DNA of 64,000 nt from Locusta migratoria (lineage: Eukaryota > Arthropoda > Insecta > Orthoptera > Acrididae). Shown here in pieces: positions 1 to 12,057 of the stretch. The notes beneath the pieces are model-generated. The model searched no databases, was not told the DNA's origin, and saw only the letters and a list, made by a program, of their open reading frames with translations. The position numbers and the translations under genes were made by a program. Each line of letters starts with the position of its first letter. The first letter of the stretch is position 1. Location of the stretch: NCBI GenBank assembly GCA_026315105.1, contig CM048744.1, positions 657,017,676 to 657,081,675 on the forward strand, written 5' to 3'.

Positions 1-900
1 GTCTAATGCATATTGTGCGATGGCTTTGAACGTAGACCACTGTTCCGCAACACCATCTGTACTTAAGATAAAACTTCTGTGCTGAGCCGTCAAGTACTCT
101 GAAATCCCCTTTTTGTCACTTTTTCCTAACAGAAAAATCTTCCTACATTTTATAATATTTCTATTTACGACTGAAATTACCGATGCTGTAACTGTTTATG
201 ATCGCTGATTCCCTGTTCTGCATTAACTGTTCCGAATAGTTCGGGTCTGTTTGTCACCAGAAGGTCTAATATGTTGTCACCACGAGTTGGTTCTCTGTTT
301 AACTGCTCAAGTTAGTTTTCAGACAATGCACTAAAAACAATTTCACTGGGTTCTTTGTCCCTGCCACCTGTAATAAACGTTTGTGTCTCCCAATCTATAT
401 CAGGTAAATTAAAATCTCCTCCCAAACCTATAGCATGATCGGGAAATCTACTCGAAATATCTTCCAATTTTTACTTCAGGTGTTCTGCCACAACAGCTGC
501 TGAGCCAGGAGGGCTATAGAAGCATCCGATTACCATGTTCGAGCCTGCTTTAACCGTGACCTTCACCCAAATTATTTCACACTTCGGATCTCCGTCTATT
601 TCCTTCGATACTAGTGCACTTTTTATCGCTATAAACACGCCTCCCCCTGCACTGTCCAGCCTATCTCTGCGGTAAACATTCCAGTCTGAGTTTAGAATCT
701 CATTACTTTCCCTCCCTAGTACTACGTGGGTCTTGTGATTGTTTATTATTGAGAGCAATTCTGGGACTTTCTATAGACGCTCCTGCAGTTAACTACTACT
801 ACATTGATCATTACCTTCCCTGTTGTGCCTACTGCTACCTTGTCGCGGCTCAGGAGGCATCTTGTCGGACCTAGGGAGGGAAATCTCTAACCTAAAAAAC
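1..900 (-). pseudogene. LINE ORF2 endonuclease domain, broken, runs off the window
   Basis: Minus-strand translation gives the N-terminal APE-type endonuclease of a non-LTR retrotransposon (CR1/L2/jockey-like). Visible in order are NCRS near 800, GGGVFIAIK near 620, GGDFNLPDIDW (390-426) carrying the GDFN active-site motif, and GISDHK (195-225) carrying the catalytic SDH. This domain nicks target DNA to prime reverse transcription. The frame shifts near 465 and a stop follows SEN near 315, so it is dead. The reverse transcriptase would lie left of base 1. The exact clade is uncertain; it could be the same family as the fragments at 14.8-17.1 kb, but no overlapping region exists to compare. 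Confidence 0.75.
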
Positions 901-1160
901 CCCCATGTGCACTCCTATCAAAGATTTCAAAGTTGTCCCCCCACTCTACCCTTGTGGGGGTGGGGTTGATTTCAGATTAGGTAAATGTCTTCCTTGCCAA
1001 TATTCTTTTTATAACTGTATACCAGAAGGGTCATGTAGGACGTAACACCCACTATAGCGTTGACGACCATACAAATTTTTGTTTGGTGAACAGTTTTAGC
1101 ACTAGTATTCACTGACATATTGAAATAAGTACTTTTAGACCCACTTTAGGTTACGACAGT
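901..1160. other. no feature recognised
   Basis: Contains a C-rich/G-rich stretch at 900-965 and otherwise AT-rich DNA. Nothing else seen. Confidence 0.4.
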
Positions 1161-1612
1161 AACACTAAAAGTGGGCCTTTGCAGTCACCTTTTGACAGCT
1201 TGAAATTTAAATGAAAATGATAGCTTAACCGTTCATCTGGGAGGAAAATTGAATAAATATTTAGGGGAGACACTCTCTACGACGCTGCTCTCTTATGTTC
1301 TTTCTCGAGTCTCGCATTACTTCAGAAATATTTGCAAAAATAAAGGTCATTTGACAATGTCAGTCAGTCTGTCTGTAACGTGTTCCCACTTTTTATGTCG
1401 CGCCGTTCAACCGATCGGCATCAAATTTTACAGACGTGATTATTGGCCGCCAGCGACCAGAACCTCTCTTTTCCAATTATTTTGGACAAAAGGATAGGTT
1501 AGTAACACTAAAAATAAGCCGTTTGTGATTGCCCTTTGACACTGTGAATTTAATTACAAATAAGCCTTTAACCGTTCACCTGAAACGAAAATTGAATAAA
1601 CGTATTTGTAGA
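1161..1612 (+). repeat. pair of diverged ~115-bp direct repeats
   Basis: AGTAACACTAAAA starts both copies (about 1161 and 1501). Both continue through a TTTGACA motif, TTAACCGTTCA and AAATTGAATAAA, so about 1161-1275 and 1501-1612 are homologous at a spacing of about 340 bp. The intervening 225 bp is not obviously repeated. This could be two units of a decayed ~340-bp satellite or the ends of a small element. Confidence 0.6.
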
Positions 1613-2040
1613 GGAAAAAATTCTCAACAAGTCTTTTTTTTTCATAACTCACGCCGTTTTTAAACATAACGACGCTTTGACACTGTCACATGATTCTAAT
1701 TAAACCAGTACAGGCAAAGAAATTATACTCGGAAAAGAGAAGAAAGTACCACAGAAAAACATGTAATATTATTTTAACGGAAAAAGATAATGAAAATATG
1801 AGTAAGATATTTAAATAATAGTTTAAATAGGAAAGAAATAGTATTTATGGCAAAGCTTAACTCAAGTATCAAATAATTTTGGGCTGTTTGTTAAAATACG
1901 AACATGACGTGATGAGCACATAGATGTTATCACAATAATTAGGTCGTAATCGTGACGTTCAAATTTTCTTATTTAATTTTGTATTATTTACAGTAAAATG
2001 TAACGTAGACCGTAAAACATGGCAGTGTGATTCTTTTATA
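1613..2040. other. AT-rich, no gene seen
   Basis: Poly-T at 1627-1633 and AT-rich unique-looking sequence. No coding or repeat signature recognised. Confidence 0.4.
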
Positions 2041-2425
2041 TATAATGAAACCGCTCGTTTTTATAACTGCATCCGATTGCTCGAGAAGACAATTACAGTG
2101 TTATAGCGTTTGTTAATGTTGATGTTGAAATCTGTCGTAAAATAATGTAAAAATGTCCTAGAATTTGAGGGCACGGTGGCCGAAATCGACGTTACCAGGG
2201 CGAACATCGCCAAACGGAGCTCTCGTGGTACGTAGCGTCAGAATGTCAGCAAACTCGACTGTCGACTTGTCTGCACCGCTTCAACATCCATTTCATGCAG
2301 ACGAGTACACGAATGAGGAGAAGTTGGATGTACTGCTATTGTATGGTGAATGTAAAAGAAATGCCGTGCTGTCTGTCCGGATCGCTAATGCGCGACACGC
2401 CAAGGAACTGCACGAACCATAATGT
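2041..2425 (+). pseudogene. 5' end of IS630/mariner-type transposon with DUF4817-like N-terminal domain
   Basis: The peptide at about 2285-2410 reads EYTNEEKLDVLLLYGECKRNA, which resembles the helix-turn-helix (DUF4817-type) domain that opens a class of insect mariner/Tc-like transposases and binds the transposon ends. The 160 bases upstream (about 2060-2225) match a second copy at 55160-55340 (shared GAGAAGACAATT, ATAGYGTTTGTTA and AAATGTCCT), so this is the family's 5' region. The protein stops at 2420 and no catalytic domain follows. A C-terminal relic of a similar transposase lies at 6322-6960, but continuity is not shown. Confidence 0.6.
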
Positions 2426-2599
2426 AACGTGTCGGGGCCCTGTTTGTTTTGACACCAAATGACGAATGTTCCACACCCAAACTTCGTCTATATCAGGATG
2501 GCTACTCTTGTTCGTTCCATGTGGGAAGTGAGCTCAGTACTGAACTCGGGAGATGGGGTGGCAATGAAACAGTAGTCCAGTAAAACAAAACAGTTAATT

Positions 2600-3300
2600 G
2601 ACATTCATTCTTACAAACGGCTGGAGGCGATTGGAGTGTGCGTGCGTGCGTGCGTGCTGCACGTGCTGAGGTGACGTCCAGCTGACGGCACGAGCCTCGT
2701 AGTAGCTGACGCTGCTGGTGCGGCTGCCCGCCGGCCGGTACGCTTCTGTGTTGCGTAAAAAGGCGAGGTATCGTCCTCGCACCGCGCCACGTCGCCGCCT
2801 CCGCTGCCGCAAAGGCCGTACCACGTCGGGCGTAGTTCGGGAGTTGAACCCAGGTCCTTCTTCTCCCGCTGCCGCTGCTTCGCCCTCCAGACGGTTCACA
2901 TGAGCGCCTCAGGTGTGGTCGCGTCCTTTCGCCCACACCACGCCCCTGGGTGAGTAACTGGTTGCAGTCTTACCGCGCGATGCGTTGGGTCGATGCCCGG
3001 TTGCGTTGCTGTCGAGGCCGGGACCTCGCTGCCCATTGAGTTAGTCTGGTCCGCCGCTATTCCACTGGCTGCATCTCTCAACAGGGATGCCATGTTGATC
3101 CTGATGATCGGTTGGTGGCCGCGATGCTTCGAAGTGCTTCCATCCTGCGACAGACTCAGTTTTGCGATAACAATAACAGTTGTTGTCGACGATAAGCACC
3201 TCCGCGCGGCAGGTAACTGCCCAGCCGTGGCTGCCTCTCTCTATGCCGTGTCTGACCCCCTGACTTGTCTTTTTGGCCTGTATTTATATGACGAGGTTGA
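2600..3300. other. GC-rich island
   Basis: Roughly 2620-2950 is CpG- and GC-rich, with a short (CGTG)n run at 2640-2657. Overlapping open frames on both strands have low-complexity Ala/Arg-rich content and match nothing recognised. It could be a CpG-island promoter, an LTR or a GC-rich repeat; the sequence does not decide. Confidence 0.35.
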
Positions 3301-3980
3301 CCCCGTTTACCTGTGTATCATAGATGTAGCATAGCTGATCTTTGCTACACGTGACCGGTCTCCTACTTCCGATCAAGTATGCCGCAGCCACCTTTAAGCA
3401 ATACAGCTGTCAGGCTGTACGGTGCCCTCGCCAACCTACTTGCGTCACCCACCACTCGTTAACTTTTCATATTGCGTCTATATTCTCGCTATCCTCTACA
3501 ATAAAGACGCTGGTGCGGACAGGCTGCTTGGAGATAACACGGGAACAACACAAAAGACTGCAACCGGCAGGGAACAAGAAGAAGCTGTTATGGCTACGAC
3601 GCTAATGAATCCGCACAGTGGTACGAGACATATTTGATAGGAGTGGAAGGTGGATGGAAGAATAATTAAATGTGGCCGGCTAGGTTGCTTACCACAGCCA
3701 CTCACCACTTTCTGGATAAAAATTCTAATAAAAAATCATTAAAAGGAATGTATCAAATTTCTTAAAGTGAGAAAATAAAGCACACTTGTAACCAACAAGT
3801 AAAATTTAAACAATCCAGACCAATCTTAATTTTACAATACATAACAGTCACCGAAATGGACAGATTTTAGAATTAGCAAGCGAACAAGCTTCAACTCCAA
3901 CTACCAATAAAACAACCTTTTAATTTACATTTCAAGGCACCAATGTGAACAAAATTTAGAGCTCTGAACTTATAATAAAT
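3301..3980. other. no gene recognised
   Basis: Moderately AT-rich, with short overlapping frames only. No motif, tRNA-like head or inverted terminal repeat seen. Confidence 0.4.
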
Positions 3981-3982
3981 GT

Positions 3983-4155
3983 TGTTGTGTTGTTTCGTGG
4001 TGGTCTTCAGTCCGGAGACTGGTTTGATGCAGCTCTCCACAATACCCTATCCTGAGCAAGCCTCTTCATCTCCACATAAGAACGGCAACCTACATCTGTC
4101 TGAATATGCTTACTGCATCCATCTCTTGGTCTTCCTCTGCGGTTTTTACCCCACA
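3983..4155 (-). mobile_element. LINE 3' fragment (RTE-like), minus strand
   Basis: The stretch with GTGGTCTTCAGTCCGGAGAC, GGTTTGATGCAGCTCTCCA and ATCTCTTGGTCTTCCTCT matches, from memory, the 3' terminal segment of a very abundant insect LINE. In full copies the reverse transcriptase reads from the right on the minus strand. Only about 170 bases remain and no protein is recoverable. Family assignment rests on recall. Confidence 0.5.
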
Positions 4156-4970
4156 CAAGATAAATTGCTAATTATTAAAAATACAGGCAAAGGGGGGACG
4201 GTGGTTAGAGTGAAACCAATAAATGTGTGCTTAACAAGTTACAATTCAACAACTCCACATGAATGAATAATAAGTTGGAAGGAGTAGATTACCTTAAATA
4301 GATAACAACAATTTCCTTTCAACAGTGAGGTTAACTTGCAAGCTTACTCTAAAATTTGTAAAAGAGCAAAACTATAAAAGACAAGTAGATACGACTGGGC
4401 AAAACTATCGTTACAGCGATAAGCAAGATCAAGTTCAGACACCGGGTAAATCTCATACGCCTCACGACCTGAATCAAAAGTGGAAACGCTAATAGCAGTT
4501 ACCTTAATATGGTAAGCAAATGCGGAGGCGTAACCCACTTAAATCAATTACACATTGAGACTCCCGAGACAAAGGTAAAACAAGGGGGCGATACAGTTCT
4601 TAGGAAAATTCAGGCGAAATTTTAAACAAAAACCAACAACAGCTAGCAGGAAACAATTTCAGTCGCATGAATATATTAGGACCCAGAGACCTCAAGTTCA
4701 AGCACACACGCACTTGATCATTAGAATTAAAAAAATAAATTAAAACACCAACTCAATTGCTCCTACACAAAACACAAAAAGATGTACCAAGCAACATGCT
4801 GTTCACTTTAAACAGTTTAGTTGTTACATTTTTGGGGATATATATTCCAAAACAAGTTAACAACAGCGCCAGGTTCTTCACATAGGTTTGATAAAATCTT
4901 TCCTTTAAAACACAATACCTCATGGCACTTGAAATACGAATGGGTCAAATAAGTGATAACGGCTCGATAG
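4156..4970. other. AT-rich, no gene seen
   Basis: No motifs recognised. A short GGGGGGACGGTGG patch lies near 4192. Confidence 0.4.
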
Positions 4971-4971
4971 C

Positions 4972-5065
4972 GAAGGCAGGAACGGAATCATTACCGCAGG
5001 AAGAAAAGACAGAGCAGGGAAGGCAGGAACGGAATGATTACCGCAGGAAGAAAAGACAGAGCAGA
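4972..5065 (+). repeat. 47-bp tandem duplication (x2)
   Basis: GAAGGCAGGAACGGAAT begins at 4972 and again at 5019. The copies differ by one base (ATC versus ATG). The 47-base unit is not a multiple of three, so the open frame across it is not evidence of coding. Confidence 0.85.
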
Positions 5066-5173
5066 ACTGATGGGATTTTAAATTATCAAAAGGGCCGCCA
5101 AAATTACACTAAGGGTGGGCAGAGAGCAAGAGCAAAACACGCTGGAATAACGCTTGTCCCCGGGCAGTTAAAG

Positions 5174-5302
5174 AAAAAAGTGTTCAAACTTTTGTATAGC
5201 TTATGGGACTTAACTACGGGGTTATCAGTCGAACCCCCGACCGTAGTGGCCGTTCTGACCGTGACTGGCACTCCTCAGTTCCCTCGGCCACCGCGGCCGG
5301 CG
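5174..5302 (-). mobile_element. SINE-A copy with internal deletion and 10-bp target duplication
   Basis: SINE-A is defined here by a tRNA-like head starting GCCGGCCGCGGTGGCCGAG and a body ending ACTGATGACC...ACAAACATTTGAACATTTT. This minus-strand copy has the head (about 5222-5302) joined directly to the 3' body (5181-5230); about 60 bases between them are missing. It is flanked by GCAGTTAAAG at 5164-5173 and 5303-5312, a perfect target-site duplication. Confidence 0.85.
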
Positions 5303-5379
5303 GCAGTTAAAGGAGCAACAAGCGGGCACCCCCCAGATAAATTACCCAGTGACGCTTATGAAGCTTCAAATTGAATGAA

Positions 5380-6320
5380 CAACCATTACTGAACTGAAAC
5401 GAGGTTCTAAAACCTCTAACCACATCAATAGACAATTACCAGACCATCAATACAACATAGACATTATGCAATGCGATCCACTAGTGTTCAACTCCAAAGC
5501 CTACTTAGGGAAACAAATATTAAACAAAATTGCAGAACGAGGCGAGGCTGAAACATTACAGAAATTGTAGAACGAGACGAGTCTCCCACTAACAGTCTAC
5601 GAACAAAGCTTGGCACTCAAAGAAACTGACAAAAACAAGTCACCAGTAAGGTGGACTTATGGCCTGTTGATGTCATGTAGTTACTCTACGCAGGTCGTCG
5701 GTAGACGGATTCCTAGGAACGGTGATGATGCTAATATGTTGAAATAGACTATAACTCCATCCTTGCCAACACAGAATCGGACCACGGTGGCCAGCAAGCT
5801 GTCTCCACCACAACAACGACAGCGGAACAGCGCGGCCCACCACCCACACCGTGGTTGCTCTCTGCAAGGCGCGCCCCCTTGCTCGTGTGATGGCGGACTG
5901 ACACTTGCTCTTCCGGAGCCACATTCAAGGCTTCTCGCGTCCAAACTTAACTCGCTGTTTTTTTTCTTCTCAGCTGCACTGCTGTTAGCTCCGTCGACGC
6001 CGAACTCACTGTGCCTTGAACACGCGCTTCCAGATATACTCGCCGATCGCGACAACTAGAGCCTGCCGCAGACAGATGACGAACGAAAACTAGCCGCGCC
6101 ACCCGCTGTGAAGTAATTACGAGATAACGATACGCGAGTACGACTGGTAACTGGCGGCAGAACATAGTAAAAGGAAAACAATGAAAATAGAGCTAGCACT
6201 ATAGCAGTATTGCCAATGGATGTGACATCAGCCAGACGAGTATCGTTCACAATTGGCATTGTTAAAAAGTCCACCTTTATCATCTATCACTACGTCCGGC
6301 ACTCAGAGACCGTGATTTAG
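5380..6320. other. no gene recognised
   Basis: The middle part (5760-6060) is more GC-rich, with overlapping Ser/Ala/Arg-rich frames on both strands that resemble nothing known. AT-rich flanks. Confidence 0.35.
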
Positions 6321-6321
6321 A

Positions 6322-6960
6322 ACGTCGTACAGAATTTTGTTGAATTACCCTTCAACAGTTTTTCCAACATATGCTCTTTACTGATGAAGCACTGTTTACT
6401 AAAGATGGTAATGTAAATTTGCATAAGATAACTAGGCAGACTAAAATCCACATTGGCTTCATCAGGTGCAACCAATGGCCATGGAGCGCAAACGTATGGT
6501 GCGGCGTCATAAGCAATTGTGATCTGGGACCTTACTTCATCCCAGTCGTGCTGAATGGATATTAGTACGCATTCTTCCTTACGAAAATTGTGCCAGTTCT
6601 TCTAGTGGAGGTACCACCAGATATTCAAAAGTGTGTGTGGCTGCAACAGAACGGATGTCCAGCTCCCTCGTCCCGAATCAAAAACTTCCTAGATGTTGGA
6701 TAGGACAAAATGCTGTTGTAAAATGGCCTACGGGGTCCCCTGATCTGACCCCTCCCCCTTTTATTTCGTTCTTTCGGAGGCACTCAAAGATGCAGTCTAT
6801 GACGAAGGCACAACTACGTCAGACGATATGCATCATCCAGTCGCCGATGTTCTAACATACTATACGCAGTGATTACATCTCTTCATCGTTCTTTCAAACG
6901 GCGATTGGAGATGTGCCGTTTACTGCATGGTCAACTTTTTGAACAGATGTAGAGATGAAG
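6322..6960 (+). pseudogene. IS630/mariner-type transposase, C-terminal catalytic half, dead
   Basis: The translation keeps the order of a DDE transposase of the insect mariner-like class: MLFTDEALFTKDG (first Asp, near 6380), a VWCGVIS strand, GPYFIP, VVLNGY, WLQQNGCPAP near 6640, and SPDLTP near 6740 (third acidic site). The family norm at the second site is DGAPAH, so the catalytic Asp has become Asn here. Frameshifts and stops occur near 6565, 6700 and 6720. The N-terminal domain is missing from this copy. Such enzymes cut and paste DNA at TA dinucleotides. Confidence in the family is good; the exact subfamily is not determined. Confidence 0.75.
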
Positions 6961-8431
6961 AATAAATTACTGTTCCTGTAAGGCAGACCTAATATTGTGT
7001 GCTTTGGGAGATTACAAAGCATAGTCGGTAAATTGTTTACTACAGTTGCACGTATACGAAATTGCATTACACTGTCGAATAAGTCGACAGCGTTTATTGC
7101 ACGTAGCCTACTATTACTGCCATTACTCAGTTACGTTCAGCGTGAAACAGTGTTTCGTTAAGAGGAATATTTATTTTTCGGTGTGTAGGTGGTCATTAAA
7201 TTTTTTTCATAAAATGTTTTTATTACTACCGGGAACCAAACCATCGTTTTCCGTAGACACAGTGCGTTACTTTAAAGACGTGATGATCAACAATATCTTG
7301 CCCGACAATGCACACTATTAATATGCCATTATTAAGTAATCATATTTCCGTTTTTACTCATCAAAAGGTAAAGGGTAAAATGTTTCGTATAACCTTTGGT
7401 GTAGTGATCATTTGTGTATCTGTCAGAAGAATTCGTATACTGCAGCTTAGTTTCAGTACAGGGTTAAAATTAAAACTTACATTATTCCTGAGGCCAGCCA
7501 AATTGAACAAATCGGTTGGTATTTGTAAATTACATATGATCTAGAGTGGGCTTTATACGGCTTATGGAACCACCATTTGTTCGTGGACGGTTCCTCAGAA
7601 AACCATTAATTTTTGCGTACCTATAAAAACTAGGTATTGTGAGAACACCCAATTTTACACATTTTATTCATTTCAAATAGGCGAATTTTTTAGGTATCTT
7701 TGTGTTTCCGAGATCTAGAGGTTTGAAGTTGCAGTACATAAGCTCAACATTAACAAACACGGATTTTATTCGGTTCTGCATCTTCGATCGAAATATTGAT
7801 AACTATAGCGAATAACCGAAATTTAAAAATATAAGCTGCACACGTTTATGTGTAAACGCTATTTTCATCCTTCCGGAAATCTTTATCCGTTTTAACACAC
7901 GTCTAAAGAAACCATTGTGTATGTAAGAAAACTGCTAGTTGTGCTAAGAGACAGCATTCGAACCACTTTGAACCTTTTTATCCTATTTAAAGGGGTATAA
8001 TACGCGAAAAAGTTTGAAAGTTGCGTATCTTACAGTTGGATGTTTTCGGTTGATGAACGATTTATTTTATTTTAGTTATTAGACACAGTTACTGTAAAGA
8101 GTTTACAGAGTAAAAAACACACAGCGTGGAATTCGAATTGTTGATATTAACACATACATAACAGCGTATATAGCCGATTCTCTGCCAATATTTTGTTTAA
8201 TATTGAGTACACAACAATATTTCATTTTACAACTTTGAACATGGCTGATTAACAGCAACCGTAATCCAGTGATGAAGTTGTCCCTAGTGGCAACGAAACC
8301 TAGGTCAAGCACCTAAAAATTATGCAACCGGTTGGCTGATACACAAAATTGTTAAAGTCAAAAAATAAATCTCATTGTTTTCATGAGATACTGGTTTCGT
8401 ATCCGGCGGACGGCACGTCACTTCATGCCTA
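6961..8431. other. AT-rich, no feature recognised
   Basis: Only short open frames on either strand and no tRNA-like, LINE or terminal-repeat signature. Confidence 0.4.
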
Positions 8432-8440
8432 TTCTGTCTA

Positions 8441-8643
8441 GCCGGCCGCGGTGGCCGAGGGGACTGAGGCGCTCCAGTCACGGTCTGCACGACCACTACG
8501 GTCGGGGGTTCGAATCCCCCCTCGGGCATGGGTCTTTGTGCCGTCCTTAGGATAAGCTAATTCGTAAGTAGTTTGTAAGTTTAGGGACTGATGACCCCGT
8601 AGTTAAGTCCCATAAGCTATACAAACATTTGAACATTTTGAAC
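8441..8643 (+). mobile_element. SINE-A, full length, with target duplication
   Basis: The head runs from 8441 with the A box (GGTGGCCGAGG) and B box (GGTTCGAATCC near 8507), an internal RNA polymerase III promoter. It is followed by the body GGGACTGATGACCCC and the tail ending 8643. TTCTGTCTA flanks it at 8432-8440 and 8644-8652. Best-preserved plus-strand reference for this family in the window. Confidence 0.93.
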
Positions 8644-8652
8644 TTCTGTCTA

Positions 8653-10505
8653 ACTGAAGTTGGCAAAATTCGGAAGGACACACAATGCATTGCTTCACGC
8701 GAGATTTTTATTCACTAGTAGCCTTATAAAAAAAATAGCAATTCGTATTATGCGAGTGTATTCACGCCTCGTCATAGTCAACAAGTGATGTATTTCCCAG
8801 CAAATTTTTGTCATAAAGAAGAAATGTTTGCCACATGTGGTATGAGCACTCTTTATATAATCTAACATCGTACAGCGTACTGCGCCATATTTGCACAATG
8901 CTAACTAATGTTATTCCAGTTAAATTCGATTACACATTAATTCATTACAATATCTACCACGTTTAGATGGGGTACGTGTGCGTGAATAGTTACAGTTTAA
9001 TTAAAACCAAGCGTGAAATAACAAAAATTGAATGAATTTCCAAAGAAGCCAATCACATAGTAAATGCAATGTGAATTGTTAACATGAATTTCATCGGGGA
9101 ATCGTCTTTGCTTTACCCCATTGCGATTCGATGGTAAAGCTTATTTCAGATCCAACGTGTTAGGAATTTGTTCCGTACTCAAACGATTACGTTAACAGTG
9201 AACTCATGTGCAAATACATTTTTCTATACAGAATTTAATACTTTGATTTTGTTTCTGTTGTTGAGTTTTTGTTCCACGCTACTCAGTTACATATGATAGC
9301 AGAGAACTCGTACCCCACTCTGAATTCACATACGACCAACACTTGGTAGGGTTTGTAAAGAGTTTCTGCGTACATTTGACAACAGAATTTGTTGTGGGCT
9401 CTAGGCATAGCTATGTCTATGCTTGTGCGAGTTACTAATAAATTTTCTGCTTGTTTTTGTACAAAACAGTAGCAATAACAATCCTTTGGTGAGGACATTG
9501 CAGGACGGAAGCTTCTATGTGGTATATTTAGCCTTAAAATGGAGTTTGGAATACAGTTGAACTTTGACTAGAACTATATTATGTTTATCAGATTTCAACT
9601 GAACAATATTTTTAAACAGACTATTAATGACTGTATAAATACCATATATTCGGGAATGTAATGTGCAGTTTCCATGTACGTTCCACGAGTTATTATAAAC
9701 ACTCAGATATGTTTTTGCAAACACTACTAACTACTAAAAGGTAGTCTACCAGCTAATTCTGCCTCAACAAGTTCCGTATAATTATGTTCCAAGTAACCCG
9801 CAACGACGTACGTTCAATTACCTCTTTGGAAACTTCTTGAAAATTAACTACAAACAAATAACGCAGAATATAATATAGAGGAAATAGTGATCAGAGACCA
9901 ATTGAACTAAGCTCAGCTATCTTTACGTTGTGGTGCATGAATAATTACGAAAACTATACTGGAATATTCACATATTCACGTGAAGTTTTAAACTAATGAC
10001 AGTTCGCTTTATGTAGAACACACATGTGCAAAACACTAACACATAATATTTTTTTAACAATACTGACTTGAAAATAAGGTATATTCGTAGTTTATTCTTG
10101 ATTCTTGCTGCTATACGCGATTTCGAAATAAATCACACGTGTTCTGTCTCACTTCGAGAGAAGAATCACACTGAATTCACCAAGAAATTATGGTGCATAA
10201 CAATGATGCCGCAGGAAGCGCCCAATAGCGTGCAACTGCCTGTTTGTACATACTCTGTATGTATTGACACAAATTTTAGCATTTTGTGCTTGATATCACG
10301 GGATATTGTGTAGAAATTTAAAACAATAAGTGTTCAGTGCGATTAGAATCTTAAAATTTAAATTTTTTCCTTGGGAGATGAAACTAGTGTAAATAACACG
10401 ATATCTTAATGTAGGTCTTATACAACATTTCATGAGAAATACCACTAATATTCTCCTTTCGCTGTGACGGACAGACACGATATGTATGTACATCACATAT
10501 GTAGG
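8653..10505. other. AT-rich, no feature recognised
   Basis: Low GC, no protein longer than about 80 residues, no known repeat head or tail. Confidence 0.4.
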
Positions 10506-10510
10506 CATAC

Positions 10511-10589
10511 GCCGCGCGGGAATGGGCGCCAAATTGCGGATTGCGTGGCCGCTCGCGTCCAAGGCCCGAGTCCTACCTCGGGCATGTGT

Positions 10590-10649
<60 letters not shown>

Positions 10650-10737
10650 CGTTGGTGTAACTCAGTTTAAATAGCTTGTAAGTCTAGGGCCTGATGACCT
10701 CAGTAGGTTTACAAATATTTCAACAATTTTAGGTGCA
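10511..10737 (+). mobile_element. SINE-A-like copy with T58 expansion in its middle
   Basis: A degraded tRNA-like head (GCCGCGCGGGAATGGGC, then CCTCGGGCATG to 10585) and a recognisable body (CTAGGGCCTGATGACC, tail ACAAATATTTCAACAATTTT) are separated by 58 consecutive T at 10592-10649. The T run sits where other copies carry a GT-rich linker. Phenylalanine-run open frames here are artefacts of the tract. Confidence 0.8.
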
Positions 10738-10739
10738 CT

Positions 10740-11551
10740 TTGTAACGAAGTCGATTGTTCTATGGCTGGAGTTGTCAGGTGTGAACTATGTCATTAGTTC
10801 TAAATTAATATATTTATATATATTTAGGACAGCAATTAATTACCTTGGGTCGCCACCATATTTATCCAAAATGTGGAAAATTAAAATGTTACTGATCAGC
10901 TATGATGTGATCATAGATTCAAACATATAATAAATATTCCTACTCTATTGAAGTGTATTAGTTGTACCAAACAAAAAAAAATGTACTTGAAAAATTATTG
11001 GTAAACTGTTCTGTTTCCCCTCCAAAATATTGACAAAGGAACGTTCTTAAATGAAAGACGATCTGCTCAAAATCAATTTATTATAATTAAACATTCAGAT
11101 GACATTTCCTATCATGTAAAACAGATAATGATATTCACACAATCTTTTACAAATGTTAAAACATTGAGACACAAAAATTACTGTGTGAGTCAAAGGTCGG
11201 AGATTTTGCAAAACAAAATGTTATTAGATTGGTTATACAGGGGCTTGAAATTATCGTTAATCCTAAGCTCCCCAGAGTAAATAGGCAGATCTCAAAAGAA
11301 TAAAATAAGGGACAGAATCCAACAAGTCTGATTCATATAACCCCCCAGCAAGTGCGTCACCTTACCCTCACAGATGATCATTGACAGCAGCGTCTCAGGC
11401 TCGCAGGCAGCAGGCAGTGGGAGCGGATGAGCTGAACTTTGTAATCCCACCGTAATTGCTGCGACCTGTTAAGCAGGGTCGACATGTAACTTAACTCAGC
11501 GTCACTGTCGTCGTTAGGCAGTTGCTGTACGATTCTATCACGCTAGTAGAC
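10740..11551. other. AT-rich, no feature recognised
   Basis: No coding or repeat signal recognised. 11340-11530 is less AT-rich. Confidence 0.4.
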
Positions 11552-11564
11552 TAATCAATATTTA

Positions 11565-11763
11565 GCCGTCCGCGATGGCCGAGGCGACTGAGGCGCTCCA
11601 GTCACGGTCTGCACGTCCACTACGGTCGGGGGTTAGAATCCTCCCTCGGGCATGGATATTTGTGCCGTCCTAGTTCGTAAGTAGTTCATAAGTAGTTTGT
11701 AAGTTTAGGGACTGATGACCCCGCAGTTAAGTCCCATAAGCTTAACAAACATTTGAACATTTT
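11565..11763 (+). mobile_element. SINE-A with 13-bp target duplication
   Basis: Head GCCGTCCGCGATGGCCGAGG, B box GGTTAGAATCC (one base off consensus), body and tail as in the family reference. A partial duplication of AGTAGTT lies in the linker. TAATCAATATTTA flanks it at 11552-11564 and 11764-11776. Confidence 0.92.
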
Positions 11764-12057
11764 TAATCAATATTTAGCATAGGTGACATAAAGGCCAATT
11801 GACACAAATCGATCAGTCACTTGTGTAATAAGTTCTCTAAAAACAATGACTGATTCGCAAAGGCGCGAATGCTCAAATAGAAAAACGAAAACTAAACTGT
11901 GGCCGCTCACAGCGTAACCACAGGACAATGTAACGTCCGTGAAGTAAACGCAAGTTTTACAAAGTCCTAATCTTTGGAATCACACACAAGTCTAACCAGT
12001 GGACCGTTTAAGACGATGTCCTCCCCGCGAGTCTAAACGGAGTATCCCGTGTTTCTC

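Noticed and set aside
4922..5374. 150-codon frame with a repeated Gln/Arg-rich segment
   Set aside because: It runs through a 47-bp tandem duplication (not a multiple of three) and then a reverse-strand SINE with a target duplication.
10464..10674. Phenylalanine-rich proteins
   Set aside because: Produced by the T58 tract inside a SINE.
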